The notes beneath the pieces were generated by a model that saw only the letters and a list, made by a program, of their open reading frames with translations, was not told where the DNA came from and made no database searches. A stretch of DNA of 64,000 bases from contig CAMLED010000001.1 of NCBI GenBank assembly GCA_946479115.1, positions 1 to 64,000 of the forward strand. The letters run 5' to 3'. Of the stretch, positions 15,946-25,040 are shown in pieces (position 1 is the stretch's first letter; each line of letters opens with the position of its first letter). Origin of the DNA: an uncultured Candidatus Saccharibacteria bacterium (GTDB taxonomy: Bacteria > Patescibacteria > Saccharimonadia > Saccharimonadales > UBA6022). A program made the translations under genes and the position numbers.

Positions 15946-15994
15946 ATACAAACAATATTATAACGGCAAACAATGACCGAGGTCAAGCCCGGTT

Positions 15995-17728
15995 TTACGA
16001 GGCGCGAAGCGATTCAATTTGACGAGTCAGGTCGGCGATTGCACCCCAGCTACTACCATCTGTCATAACTACCAAAACATACGTGCCCGTTGGGCTATAA
16101 ACGATCGATGCATCGTGTAGCAGTCCCCATAAAAAGCCTACTTTGTTCGCAACTTGACCACTGGCACCAGCTGGTATACCTTGGCGGTAAACATTACGTC
16201 TCATTGCATCAATAAGCCTACCGCGGCCATCAGCTGATACCGGTAGTTGGCTTAATTCCAGCTGTGCCAGGAACAATGCTTCATCACCAGCCGTCGACTG
16301 AGGTGTATTGCCTGATAAAAATGATGTGTTCGTTAGACCAACAGCGCGCACCTCGTCAGTGACGGCCTTAGGGCCAATCCTTTGCAGTAACGCTTCGGCG
16401 CAGGCATTATCAGATTTAACAATCATATCATCGAAACACTTCTCTAAATTGCGACCAGCAGAAATATTCGCATCACCCCAACTCATCGTACCGGCGTCAA
16501 TCCTCCGTAATGTGCCATACGCCACAAATAGCTTATACGTACTAGCTGTAACAAACGTCTTGGTTTCATTATGCGTCGCACGACGATGATTACCTGATAG
16601 TTCAATCAATGATATGCCGAAACTACCAGCATGATCCTTGGCAAAGTTAGCCAGCAGCGCCGAAAATCCAGCATCAGTCGCGCTATAACTACGAATATAT
16701 TCAATTCGTGGATTAGTCACATTCGTTACCACGGCCGCTGAATCACGCTCATACATCAGATAGGACAACACTGTACCGAGTGTCTTGTCAGTATCAAGCG
16801 CCTGACCACTTGGACCGTTCTGGCGAGAGGTTTCCATAAAATCAAGCGTCGATACTTTCGTCACACCAGCCCCTATAGCTACTTTCTGGGCAAGGTTTTT
16901 AGCCAAATACTCACTTGCACGCTGGCTGCTGAGTGTAGCGGTTAACTTACTATCCTGTGTGCTAAAATCTAGCCAGCTCATCACCTGATCAGCTGGAATA
17001 ACCACTGCTTCGCTTCCGGCCATAATTGATACGCCAGCACCGATCCGGCTCATCAAAGATCCGGCTAACGTCTCAGCGGCATCAGTTGTCACAGTTGGCT
17101 GAATCTCATTCATAGGAACACGCACCACAGGCTCATGCCGCAAAACAGGTTTTAAGGACTGCAGGGCCGACTTTACATCCGTCATCTGACACGTACCGCC
17201 AACCTCGGCCTTAACCGCATGTAGCGTACTCTCTTCATACGCAATCGTCGCATCTTTTGGTGTCACATTACAGGACTGACCGAGCTCTTTTTTAATATAC
17301 GTATCAAGCGCTTTTTGATTCACATCATAATCAGGGTCTGGGATGTTCGAAAATGCTTGTGCCCACACTAGCGAACTCGGCACCAAACGGAGCCACCACG
17401 GATACTCAACCTGCTCAAGTCGATCACTACTCTTGACCATCACCCCTATTTCACTAATTGTCGGTGAGCGGTAAGGTGTATTATTCGTGCCAAAATAAAT
17501 GCGTACGCGTTTTGCCAAGTAACGATGGTCTAATTCCCAGGCCGCATCAGTTTTCTGCCATCCACCGACCGCCATATCGTCAATGCGAGCATAGGGTAGC
17601 AGCTGATCATTAGGATAGAGAAGCTGAACGATAATTGTCAGCGCCGCCACACCACTTAAACCGTACACGAGAATACGTTTCCAGTGCAGTCGCAACTGCT
17701 GAGCAAACCCCGACATCCTGTCCCTCAT
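15995..17728 (-). CDS. Membrane-anchored beta-lactamase-fold serine hydrolase
   Basis: A 577-residue protein with one N-terminal membrane helix (about 19-37), a long extracytoplasmic region (about 45-330) that may include peptidoglycan-binding-type modules, and a C-terminal class A beta-lactamase-like domain. Catalytic motifs: S396-T-Y-K399 (SxxK), S439-D-N441 (SDN) and K529-V-G531 (KTG-type triad with Val). Class A enzymes are about 260-290 residues, fitting the C-terminal part; the extra 330 residues make a drug-resistance role less likely than a wall-processing one. It starts 10 bases after a TATACT box lying between it and the upstream gene. I see no Glu166 motif with confidence. Confidence 0.76.
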   Translation of the reverse strand: MRDRMSGFAQQLRLHWKRILVYGLSGVAALTIIVQLLYPNDQLLPYARIDDMAVGGWQKTDAAWELDHRYLAKRVRIYFGTNNTPYRSPTISEIGVMVKSSDRLEQVEYPWWLRLVPSSLVWAQAFSNIPDPDYDVNQKALDTYIKKELGQSCNVTPKDATIAYEESTLHAVKAEVGGTCQMTDVKSALQSLKPVLRHEPVVRVPMNEIQPTVTTDAAETLAGSLMSRIGAGVSIMAGSEAVVIPADQVMSWLDFSTQDSKLTATLSSQRASEYLAKNLAQKVAIGAGVTKVSTLDFMETSRQNGPSGQALDTDKTLGTVLSYLMYERDSAAVVTNVTNPRIEYIRSYSATDAGFSALLANFAKDHAGSFGISLIELSGNHRRATHNETKTFVTASTYKLFVAYGTLRRIDAGTMSWGDANISAGRNLEKCFDDMIVKSDNACAEALLQRIGPKAVTDEVRAVGLTNTSFLSGNTPQSTAGDEALFLAQLELSQLPVSADGRGRLIDAMRRNVYRQGIPAGASGQVANKVGFLWGLLHDASIVYSPTGTYVLVVMTDGSSWGAIADLTRQIESLRAS

Positions 17729-17738
17729 ATTTGGACTA

Positions 17739-17744
17739 AGTATA
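17739..17744 (-). promoter_or_regulatory. -10 box before the beta-lactamase-fold gene
   Basis: TATACT on the minus strand, 10 bases before the ATG at 17728, inside the short gap after the LexA-like gene. Confidence 0.4.
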
Positions 17745-17749
17745 TACCG

Positions 17750-18184
17750 CTACTGCTTTTTTTGATAGCTATCGAGTCGTTCACGTAGGGTAGCGTGATC
17801 TGTTTTTAGACCAAGGATACGTAGTGATTCGATCAACAGCGCAGCACTCTGGCCTACTGTCTCATCGCCACTCTCTTCATACTTTTCCAGTGCAGTCTTC
17901 ACCTGGTCCACCAGCCAAACTTCAGGCTTCACTTCGGCCGTGGGATTTACTGTTGATGTACCCTCTTGGTGAATCACCTCCAGTGATCGCGCCGAGTGAT
18001 CACGTTTAACTAACCAACCACGTGCAATAAGCCCATCTACATGAACCGCCACTGTTGAAACAGACTTATAACTCAGTCCGCGCATAATTTCGCGGTAGCT
18101 TGGGCCATAGCCGTTACCTTTGATGAATCCATCAATAAAACTTAGTAACTCACGCTGCTTTTTACTTGGTCGTTGGTCGTTCAT
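17750..18184 (-). CDS. LexA-type winged-helix regulator lacking the peptidase domain
   Basis: A 144-residue protein. Residues 6-70 follow the LexA DNA-binding domain closely: KKQRELLSFIDGFIKGNGYGPSYREI, then GLSYKSVSTVAVHVDGLIARGWL and the wing KRDHSARSLEV. Instead of the S24 self-cleavage domain (A-G cut site, Ser/Lys dyad) there is a short helical tail of about 65 residues. It therefore cannot be induced by RecA-type autocleavage. Its start overlaps the stop of the O-antigen-ligase-like gene (ATGA), so the two are co-translated. Regulation of glycan genes is an inference from this link. Confidence 0.78.
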   Translation of the reverse strand: MNDQRPSKKQRELLSFIDGFIKGNGYGPSYREIMRGLSYKSVSTVAVHVDGLIARGWLVKRDHSARSLEVIHQEGTSTVNPTAEVKPEVWLVDQVKTALEKYEESGDETVGQSAALLIESLRILGLKTDHATLRERLDSYQKKQ

Positions 18185-19467
18185 AAACTTCCCTTTTTAC
18201 TTATCGCTATCGCCGCTAGGCCCCACCAAATAATCGCGACTGTATCGTCAACCCAGACTGGTAAAAGTAGTCCTATAAGTCCTAGGCCAATACCACTTGC
18301 GAAAATCCCTAATGCCAACCAGTCTTGTCGCTGTTGCCATAGGCGAACCATAATCAAGCTGAATAATACCAAGAACAGTGATAACCCCAGCCAACCCACT
18401 TCATGAGCAATAGACAAATACTGGTTCTCGATGATAATCGGCGCCTCGCTGTGTAACGATGCCGATCCCGTACTGCCAACCCCGCCACCAAATGGCTGGT
18501 GCAATAATCGGTCAACGCCAGTCTCAAGTGAACTAACATGATCATCATTAGAACTAACAGCACTGCCACCCTCGAGATTTTCGTGTAGCAAAACATTCGA
18601 TACAAAACTGCTATTTTGCGCTGCGATCAAACCACCAATCAGCGCACACATAACAACCGACAAGACAATCCAACTTCGCCTGGATAAACGTCGCATAATC
18701 GTAGCGGCAAAGACGACACCGACAGCAACAATCGCGCCCACAAGTGCACTTCGCGAATAACTAATCCATAAAGCAATCACACTACTGACAGTTAATAATT
18801 CCAGTGCAACCGCATATTTACGCATAAATTGGCGGCCTTTAGCTATGACTAGCGCAGTAATCAGTGCTAGTACCATCCCTGCGTATGCCCCCAGTGGATT
18901 TGGGCCACGTAGCGTACTATTAACCCGAATATAGTCAGGGTTCTTATCAACCGTTAAATATGGGGCAATTGTATCTTTGCCATAGCCAATTGACGACAAG
19001 ATATCAGCTGGTAGTATCAGCTGCAATGTCGCAAAGCCCACAACAACCGCCACACCAACAGCAGCTACCTTCACTAGCAACGATCGATATCGTGGCATTA
19101 CCCTTATTAGTACATAGACCAGTCCGAAAAACAGGACGTAGCGTAGATCAATCGCTAGGCCAGCCACTGTCGCCACAATACCTTGATACATTAGCCCTAC
19201 TAATATGATATGAAGCAGTGCATACCCAGCGATAATCTTGAAAATCCAGTCATTCAGTAGCTCACGCCACAGCCCACGGCGTGTCACAACAATAATCGCC
19301 AGTGGCACCAGTGCCAGCATCAAGATTTCTTTCCATGACTTAATCAAAAGTGCTGCATCTGGAAACAAAACACCAAAGCCAACACTCAAAGGGGCGTGGA
19401 CCACGATACCCGCAAAAATAACAATCACAATTGCTAGGTAAATCTTTTCTAAAGACAGTCGTTTCAT
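18181..19467 (-). CDS. O-antigen ligase (WaaL/Wzy)-like membrane protein
   Basis: A 428-residue polytopic protein with about 11-12 hydrophobic segments. A large loop (about residues 290-345) contains DRLLHQPFGGGVGSTG and then ENQYLSIAHEVG, the arrangement typical of O-antigen ligase/polymerase proteins (H-P-x-x-G-x-G followed by H-N/E-x-Y-L). An Arg-containing loop after the fourth helix (TLRGPNPLGAYAG) also fits. It probably joins or polymerises lipid-linked glycans on the outer face of the membrane. It starts seven bases after a TACACT box and is divergent from the sugar transferase at 19510. Confidence 0.78.
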   Translation of the reverse strand: MKRLSLEKIYLAIVIVIFAGIVVHAPLSVGFGVLFPDAALLIKSWKEILMLALVPLAIIVVTRRGLWRELLNDWIFKIIAGYALLHIILVGLMYQGIVATVAGLAIDLRYVLFFGLVYVLIRVMPRYRSLLVKVAAVGVAVVVGFATLQLILPADILSSIGYGKDTIAPYLTVDKNPDYIRVNSTLRGPNPLGAYAGMVLALITALVIAKGRQFMRKYAVALELLTVSSVIALWISYSRSALVGAIVAVGVVFAATIMRRLSRRSWIVLSVVMCALIGGLIAAQNSSFVSNVLLHENLEGGSAVSSNDDHVSSLETGVDRLLHQPFGGGVGSTGSASLHSEAPIIIENQYLSIAHEVGWLGLSLFLVLFSLIMVRLWQQRQDWLALGIFASGIGLGLIGLLLPVWVDDTVAIIWWGLAAIAISKKGSL

Positions 19468-19474
19468 TCCCTCT

Positions 19475-19480
19475 AGTGTA
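19475..19480 (-). promoter_or_regulatory. -10-like box, leaderless start of the ligase-like gene
   Basis: TACACT on the minus strand seven bases before the ATG at 19467. Confidence 0.4.
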
Positions 19481-19490
19481 CCGTAAAAAA

Positions 19491-19499
19491 TGGTATACT
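19491..19499 (+). promoter_or_regulatory. Extended -10 promoter of the sugar transferase gene
   Basis: TGGTATACT, 10 bases before the ATG at 19510, no Shine-Dalgarno between; it is back-to-back with the ligase-like promoter. Confidence 0.6.
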
Positions 19500-19509
19500 A
19501 GCAGTACAA

Positions 19510-20946
19510 ATGCCATCAAAAAATACCAAGTTCTATAGTCTCATCCTTATCTTTGCTGACTTTATTGTCTTGCTGCTGGCGTTTAGTGCGGCGTATATCC
19601 TGCGCGTTCAGTACGACCCCCGCCCGCTTGTGGCTAATGTTGGTGCGTTCGACTATTTTGTCAGCTTCCTTACGATTACCCCGTTTTGGATCCTTATTTT
19701 CGCTTCACTAGGGCTGTACCATGCCAATACCTATAACCGTCGGTTGGTTGAGTGGGGAAAGATTGCTATTGGATCATTCATCGGTATTTTGTTAGTTATT
19801 GGCTGGCAATATGTCACCGATAGTCAGCTGTTCCCAGCTCGTTTGGTAGCCGTGTACGCACTCTTCGCCTCATTCTTCCTGATACTCATCACACGCGAGG
19901 CGCTCCGTGTCACCCGTAGCCTCCTATTCCACTTTGGCCGTGGCACTAGCCGTGTGCTGATTATTGGTGACTCAGCTGCCACCCGTGATATTGCCGATAA
20001 CTTATCCGAAACACACCGTAGCGGCTATGCTATCGTCGCAATTGCCGGTCCAAAAAAGGTTGTGCCCCCAGGCCTAGACGTCGTTCACTTCTCATCAGTC
20101 GAAGATGCACTGAAAAAGATCAAAGACCTGCATATCACGACTATCATTCAGACTGATTTGTATGATTCCGCCGAGCGCAACCAGCGCATCCTCGGTGCCG
20201 CTCAAACTAATCATATTAGTTATAATTTCATCCCTGGTGAAGCCGAATTTTATACTGGCAAAAACACCGTCGACGTATTCCTCGGCTACCCAATGATTTC
20301 TGTTTCACAAACACCATTGATTGGATGGGGCGCTATCGCTAAACAGATCTTTGATATGGTGGCCGGTCTTATTCTACTTGTCGTTCTATCGCCACTTTAC
20401 CTACTATTAATTATTCTTCAGGCTATCTTTAATCCAGGACCTCTCTTTTATATCAGCAAACGCCTCAGCCAGTTCTCAACACCAATTGGTCTTATTAAAT
20501 TCCGTAGCATGAGTGCCAAGTACGGCAAAAAGGATGCAGCAATTGAATTCCGTGAAATGGGCCGTGAAGACCTAGCAGCTGAATACGAAAAAAACCGCAA
20601 AGTCGCCAACGATCCACGAATCACCAAGTTTGGTCATTTCCTACGCGTAACTTCACTTGATGAATTACCGCAGCTATTCAACGTTCTCCGTGGTGAACTT
20701 AGCCTCGTTGGTCCTCGTCCTATCCTGCCTCAAGAAGCCAAGCTTGCTAAAGGTCGTACTGCCTTACTGCACAGTGTTAAATCCGGCATGACTGGGTTGT
20801 GGCAAGTCTCGGGGCGCAGCAATTTGTCATTCGACGAGCGCATCGAACTTGAACTCTTTTACGCACAAAACTGGAGCTTCTGGCTGGATATTAAAATCCT
20901 CTTCAAAACCATTGGAGTTGTGCTTCATAAAAAAGGAGCGAAATAA
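19510..20946 (+). CDS. Polyprenyl-phosphate sugar-1-phosphate transferase (WbaP/WcaJ type)
   Basis: A 478-residue initiating transferase that moves a sugar phosphate from a nucleotide sugar to undecaprenyl phosphate. The N-terminal half has four membrane helices (about 8-30, 45-68, 85-105, 112-130) and a Rossmann-like domain (VLIIGDSAATRDIA). A fifth helix near 280-303 precedes the catalytic domain with KFRSMS, SLDELPQLFNVLRGELSLVGPRP and GMTGLWQVSGRS, the hallmark motifs of the family. Length matches full WbaP-type proteins. It overlaps the next glycosyltransferase by one base (TAATG), so the two form an operon starting the glycan chain. Confidence 0.92.
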   Translation: MPSKNTKFYSLILIFADFIVLLLAFSAAYILRVQYDPRPLVANVGAFDYFVSFLTITPFWILIFASLGLYHANTYNRRLVEWGKIAIGSFIGILLVIGWQYVTDSQLFPARLVAVYALFASFFLILITREALRVTRSLLFHFGRGTSRVLIIGDSAATRDIADNLSETHRSGYAIVAIAGPKKVVPPGLDVVHFSSVEDALKKIKDLHITTIIQTDLYDSAERNQRILGAAQTNHISYNFIPGEAEFYTGKNTVDVFLGYPMISVSQTPLIGWGAIAKQIFDMVAGLILLVVLSPLYLLLIILQAIFNPGPLFYISKRLSQFSTPIGLIKFRSMSAKYGKKDAAIEFREMGREDLAAEYEKNRKVANDPRITKFGHFLRVTSLDELPQLFNVLRGELSLVGPRPILPQEAKLAKGRTALLHSVKSGMTGLWQVSGRSNLSFDERIELELFYAQNWSFWLDIKILFKTIGVVLHKKGAK

Positions 20947-22079
20947 TGCCTAGCCGCCCACCAAAAATTGCGCTTGTCACTGATTGGCTGACAAATATGG
21001 GCGGGGCAGAGCCGCTACTGCTAGAAATCCACAAGCTCTACCCAGATGCACCTATCTATACATCCGTCTACAACAAAGACGCCATGCCGGCATTTCACGG
21101 CTGCGATGTACGCACTACCTACCTGCAGAAACTATTACCAAAATTCATTCGCTATAAACATGTCTTGTGGCCTGTCCTACGTGCCTACGCCTTTCGCAAG
21201 CTCGACCTGTCAGAGTTCGACATTATTATCAGCACCAGTAGCGCCGAAGCCAAAGCCGTTCGAAAGACTCGTCCCGACCAGGTCCACATCGCCTACATCC
21301 ATACGCCAATCCGTTATTACTGGAGCCACTACGAAGAGTTCAAAAGGGAATTCAACTTTGGCAATTTGTCATTCCTGATCCGCCCATTCATTCCCCTGTT
21401 TGTTCGCTGGATGCGTAAACTCGATTTACAATCCATTCCTGGCATTGATGTGTTTATCGCCAATTCAACCGTCACCCAGTCGCGTATCAAACAGTATTAC
21501 AATCGCCCAAGCACCGTTGTTCACCCACCTGTTGCCATCGACCGATTCACCCCGCCTCCACAAACTGAGCGTAACGGATTTATCGTCTGGGGCCGCCATG
21601 TGCCATACAAACGATTCGACCTTGCCATCAAAGCCTGCAACCAACTACAAGTACCGCTTACTATTGTTGGCAGCGGACCAGATACGGAACGTCTCAAATC
21701 CCTGGCCGGGCCAACAGTTAGTTTCCCGGGTCGTGTCAGTGATGAAGAGCTAGTTCGTTTAGCCCAGCATGCCAAGGCCTTCTTATTCCCTAACGAAGAA
21801 GATTTCGGCATCTCGGCCGTCGAAGCCCTCGCCGCTGGTACGCCTGTTATTGGCTACGCCAAAGGCGGTGTCCTTGATATCGTTCAAGACGGCGAAACTG
21901 GCGTCCTATTTCCGGAACAAACTGTCGAAAGCCTGATTGCGGCAATTGAACGTTTTGAAACTCTTTCATTCCTTCCCGCCACATTGCACCGCAAATCAAA
22001 ACGCTTCGCTCCAAGCCTGTTTGATACTAAAATCTCCAAGATAGTTGGCGACGCAACCTACTCACCGCGCAGTTTATAG
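20946..22079 (+). CDS. GT4-family glycosyltransferase
   Basis: A 377-residue GT-B enzyme. The N-terminal half contains ALVTDWLTNMGGAEP (acceptor-side glycine-rich loop) and HIAYIHTPIRYYW. The C-terminal half has FIVWGRHVPYKRFDLAI, IVGSGPDTERL and the nucleotide-sugar motif NEEDFGISAVEALAAGTPVI, with the E-x7-E pattern of GT4 retaining enzymes. AAGGAG precedes the ATG, which overlaps the upstream stop. It most likely adds the second sugar of the lipid-linked glycan; donor unknown. Confidence 0.9.
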   Translation: MPSRPPKIALVTDWLTNMGGAEPLLLEIHKLYPDAPIYTSVYNKDAMPAFHGCDVRTTYLQKLLPKFIRYKHVLWPVLRAYAFRKLDLSEFDIIISTSSAEAKAVRKTRPDQVHIAYIHTPIRYYWSHYEEFKREFNFGNLSFLIRPFIPLFVRWMRKLDLQSIPGIDVFIANSTVTQSRIKQYYNRPSTVVHPPVAIDRFTPPPQTERNGFIVWGRHVPYKRFDLAIKACNQLQVPLTIVGSGPDTERLKSLAGPTVSFPGRVSDEELVRLAQHAKAFLFPNEEDFGISAVEALAAGTPVIGYAKGGVLDIVQDGETGVLFPEQTVESLIAAIERFETLSFLPATLHRKSKRFAPSLFDTKISKIVGDATYSPRSL

Positions 22080-22178
22080 TTACTGTTTCACTCAAAGTAT
22101 TCTACAATCATAGTAGTTTCGTCATTCAACGAACGGTATATCGAGACGCACCTACTCATTTTCAAAAGAGGTAAGATC

Positions 22179-22574
22179 ATGTCGAATACACCAAAGTTCT
22201 TTCATACCGGCAAGATCAAGAAGGAAGAGCTAGCCGAGCTCATCACCAGTCTTGGTTTTACTGTTGATCAAGCGGACGTCTATGCGGACAGCTATGAGCT
22301 TATGGAGCGCAGCCTTGGGAATCATTTCCGGCTACTGTCACCCGCTCGTACTACCGAGATCGTTCAACACGCTGCAAAGTACAATACGCCTCCTACCCAC
22401 CGGGTAATGGCAATCCTGTGGTTTGACAGGTACTACCACGTCGGAATTGTCATTGAGATACTAGGCAAAGACATCGAGGATCATATGATCAAAAAGGCAC
22501 ACAAGCTCGTCAATCATTTTGGTCATGAAGTTCCCGTTGCAATTCGCACTCTTAATGAGCCTCTATGGAAATGA
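22179..22574 (+). CDS. Small soluble protein, unknown
   Basis: A 131-residue protein of mixed charge with no family I recognise. The N-terminal half looks helical (KKEELAELITSLGFTVDQADVYADSYELMERSL) and the rest mixed (VMAILWFDRYYHVGIVIEIL). No signal peptide, membrane segment or Cys. ATG preceded by AAGAGGTAAG. A strong terminator follows, so it appears to be a single-gene unit; the leader holds a TACAAT box near 22103. Confidence 0.5.
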   Translation: MSNTPKFFHTGKIKKEELAELITSLGFTVDQADVYADSYELMERSLGNHFRLLSPARTTEIVQHAAKYNTPPTHRVMAILWFDRYYHVGIVIEILGKDIEDHMIKKAHKLVNHFGHEVPVAIRTLNEPLWK

Positions 22575-22595
22575 AAGGATCACTCTATACAAAAC

Positions 22596-22625
22596 GCCCC
22601 GGGTAAAAAGCCCGGGGCAGTCTTT
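22596..22625 (+). terminator. Intrinsic terminator
   Basis: GCCCCGGG (22596-22603) pairs with 22611-22618 over a 7-base loop, followed by AGTCTTTTT. Confidence 0.88.
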
Positions 22626-22721
22626 TTGTCACAATAGCCACCTCTAGAGTTGCATTATTCATTGTTAGTTGTATAATAACCGTACTGTCCCTTTCCGATC
22701 TTTTACAGCTAGGAGTCCATC

Positions 22722-23180
22722 ATGGATATGCAGTCGCTTGACCCTAAAGATATAATGGCCATTTGCGAAATGAGTAACCTCATCATTGGCGCGCTAGAAC
22801 CATCGGGCTTTTATCTTGCAACTATTGCAGGAAAAGGCTTAGATGACCGAGCTAGCTTCGATATCGAAACAGGGGGTTTTGGTTTACTGCAGCACTCGTG
22901 GAATTTTCAAACAGTTGTCTATTCAGACTCTGGGCATGTGAACTATCCTACCCGTCGCCATGCGTGCAACATATGGTTCAGCAATGCAGAACTTGAAGCG
23001 CGAGTTGACCGTTGGGTTATTGACATATTTAACCAAGACAGCGAAGCCAAGCTAACACCTTTTTATGATCAACTTGTTGAACATGCCGAAGGTAGGATCG
23101 AGTTTCACCTAAACTGTCGCCGCGGTCCCGTCCGTCCAGAGAGAACTCTCGCAGACTACGGCCTTGGTATCCGCAAATAA
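22722..23180 (+). CDS. Soluble protein, unknown
   Basis: A 152-residue protein, not recognised. It is rich in aromatic and charged residues, has no signal peptide or membrane segment, and contains three Cys (AICEMS, HACNIW, LNCRRG) without a metal-motif spacing. Start supported by TAGGAG 7 bases upstream. It forms its own unit between two intrinsic terminators. Size and layout resemble the 22179 gene but no sequence relationship is obvious. Confidence 0.5.
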   Translation: MDMQSLDPKDIMAICEMSNLIIGALEPSGFYLATIAGKGLDDRASFDIETGGFGLLQHSWNFQTVVYSDSGHVNYPTRRHACNIWFSNAELEARVDRWVIDIFNQDSEAKLTPFYDQLVEHAEGRIEFHLNCRRGPVRPERTLADYGLGIRK

Positions 23181-23196
23181 GATTCAGAAAGTGACA

Positions 23197-23232
23197 GAGC
23201 CTCTCGTAACATACGTTGCGAGAGGCTCTTTT
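23197..23232 (+). terminator. Intrinsic terminator
   Basis: GAGCCTCTCG (23197-23206) pairs with 23219-23228 and is followed by TTTT; it ends the 22722 gene. Confidence 0.85.
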
Positions 23233-23255
23233 CATGTGCCAACTATCTCAAATGT

Positions 23256-24977
23256 TTACTGTCCGCCATATCCGTAACCATAGCCTGGATATGTAAGCTG
23301 CGGTTTATGGTAGTTTGTAACCTTGACTGGAAAATGTGCATCATCAAAAGCTATATCGACGGGAGCAATGTAGAGTTCACTGCCATTTTTAGCGAGTAAA
23401 ATATATTTATCCGTATACCAACCATATGGCGTATAGTCTGACAGCGATGCTATCTGCTTACCACTTGCGCCATTTTTGTCACCGATAAACAGTGAATTTT
23501 TTCCATCACGCACCTCTGACCAGAACACTTTTTTGGCATCTGGTGATACTAAATAGGTTGGATAGGCTGAATTAAATTGATCGTCGGTTATTGTGTCTGC
23601 CCCCGTTAAGGTACCGTTCTCATACTCGTAATATGACACTTTTCCTGTTGGGTCGGTAAAGCCTGCGTAAATTTCTTGTGGCTTATAAAAACGAATATTT
23701 ACATAGGCACCCTGTGGTTGTGCAACCTCTTTTATCACACGCTTCTTGCCGTCTGTTGTAGCCGACATGATGGACATCTTAAAGTCACCAGCACGATACG
23801 CAGACCTGCTCCAACTCTTCGTATAAACAACTTCATTGTTCAATATATAAGCATTGCCAATATCTTCACGCTGGAAGTCATAGTAGCTAGTACCGCTACC
23901 AAGCGCTTGATCCATAGACGTAATCTTTTGAGATTCTACATCATAGGCCTTTAATACCTGTCGCTGATTATCCCAGGACTCACCAGTATCACGGGTCACT
24001 TTATATATAAACTTATGACCCGACCATCCAACAAAACTAAAGTTCGCTGATCCTTCGTCTGCCGTGATCAACTCACCTGTCTCAGCATTAATGATATATA
24101 CCTTATCAAATTCACTGTCTCGCCTTGCAAGTAACGCTAGGTATTTCCAATCGCGGGCCGCAAGTAGTGATGTCGATTCATCTCGTTCTTTACCTGTTCC
24201 TGTTACGACAACTTCAGGATTGCTGCCGTCAAGATTAGACTTCATGACATTGATTTTGCCCGTGCTCTTACTTAGATAAAAGAGATGTCCGCTCGCAGTT
24301 AGTGTAAACTCTGCTGCTTTATCAGTGTTATCACTACTAAGTTTTACGCTACGTGCATTATAGCCATCCTTTTCAAGCACACCATCATGGGCTTTCTGAT
24401 CTGCAGGGATAACGATTGTTGCGGCACCGTCTTTATTGGTAATAGCCGTCGCCTTACCCACAGATAATTTAGCCGAGCTAACTGGAGCCTTAGAGATTGA
24501 ATCCACAATAGAGATGAGCACTTGTCGCCCTTGTGCCTTAACTTCTATAGACGCGGTGTCAGTCGCACCAATAACAGGTACTGTATATGTGCGCGCAGAG
24601 GCTGCATAAAGCTGCTTGTTGACCTTTAGCTCGTACACACCAACACTAACGTTCTTTAGAATAACGGTACCCGAGCTATCAGTTTTTCCTTCTACTTTGC
24701 CCAAGCTTACAGTTGCATCACTGACTGGTTTTTTTAGTGATTGATCAACGACTTTTAATGTAACATCCTTTTTAATTATGAGTCCAAGCGTAGCATATCG
24801 AGTGAAGGGAATCGAAACGATGATTACAAGTAAAACAATAACAATCGCAGCTATAGAGATTATTTTTCGTTTTCGGGTGCTAAAAAGGCTTTTAACAAAG
24901 CTTCCAATTTTAGACACATGCTCCTTATTAAAACGAAGTTTATTTTTCTGTTTTTCCACTCGATTTTTAGATTCCAT
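23256..24977 (-). CDS. Membrane-anchored protein with Ig-like repeats and a beta-propeller
   Basis: A 573-residue protein. Residues 1-38 are very basic, one membrane helix spans about 39-60, then two carboxypeptidase-regulatory-like beta-sandwiches follow (about 73-145 and 150-228). Each has the pattern K-P-V-S-x-A-x-V/L-S-x-G-K and T-D/N-x-x-G-x-A/T. The rest (about 230-560) is a TolB-like propeller with blades such as HLFYLSKSTGKINVM and SPDAKKVFWSEVRDG. The C-terminus is rich in Gly and Tyr (YPGYGYGYGGQ). Probably an outward-facing scaffold or binding protein. The ATG lacks a good ribosome-binding site. Confidence 0.75.
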   Translation of the reverse strand: MESKNRVEKQKNKLRFNKEHVSKIGSFVKSLFSTRKRKIISIAAIVIVLLVIIVSIPFTRYATLGLIIKKDVTLKVVDQSLKKPVSDATVSLGKVEGKTDSSGTVILKNVSVGVYELKVNKQLYAASARTYTVPVIGATDTASIEVKAQGRQVLISIVDSISKAPVSSAKLSVGKATAITNKDGAATIVIPADQKAHDGVLEKDGYNARSVKLSSDNTDKAAEFTLTASGHLFYLSKSTGKINVMKSNLDGSNPEVVVTGTGKERDESTSLLAARDWKYLALLARRDSEFDKVYIINAETGELITADEGSANFSFVGWSGHKFIYKVTRDTGESWDNQRQVLKAYDVESQKITSMDQALGSGTSYYDFQREDIGNAYILNNEVVYTKSWSRSAYRAGDFKMSIMSATTDGKKRVIKEVAQPQGAYVNIRFYKPQEIYAGFTDPTGKVSYYEYENGTLTGADTITDDQFNSAYPTYLVSPDAKKVFWSEVRDGKNSLFIGDKNGASGKQIASLSDYTPYGWYTDKYILLAKNGSELYIAPVDIAFDDAHFPVKVTNYHKPQLTYPGYGYGYGGQ

Positions 24978-25040
24978 ATTAAGAGCTTACGGTTTTTACA
25001 CTGTAATAACAATCCCCTTATGGCTCTATTTGAATAATAG

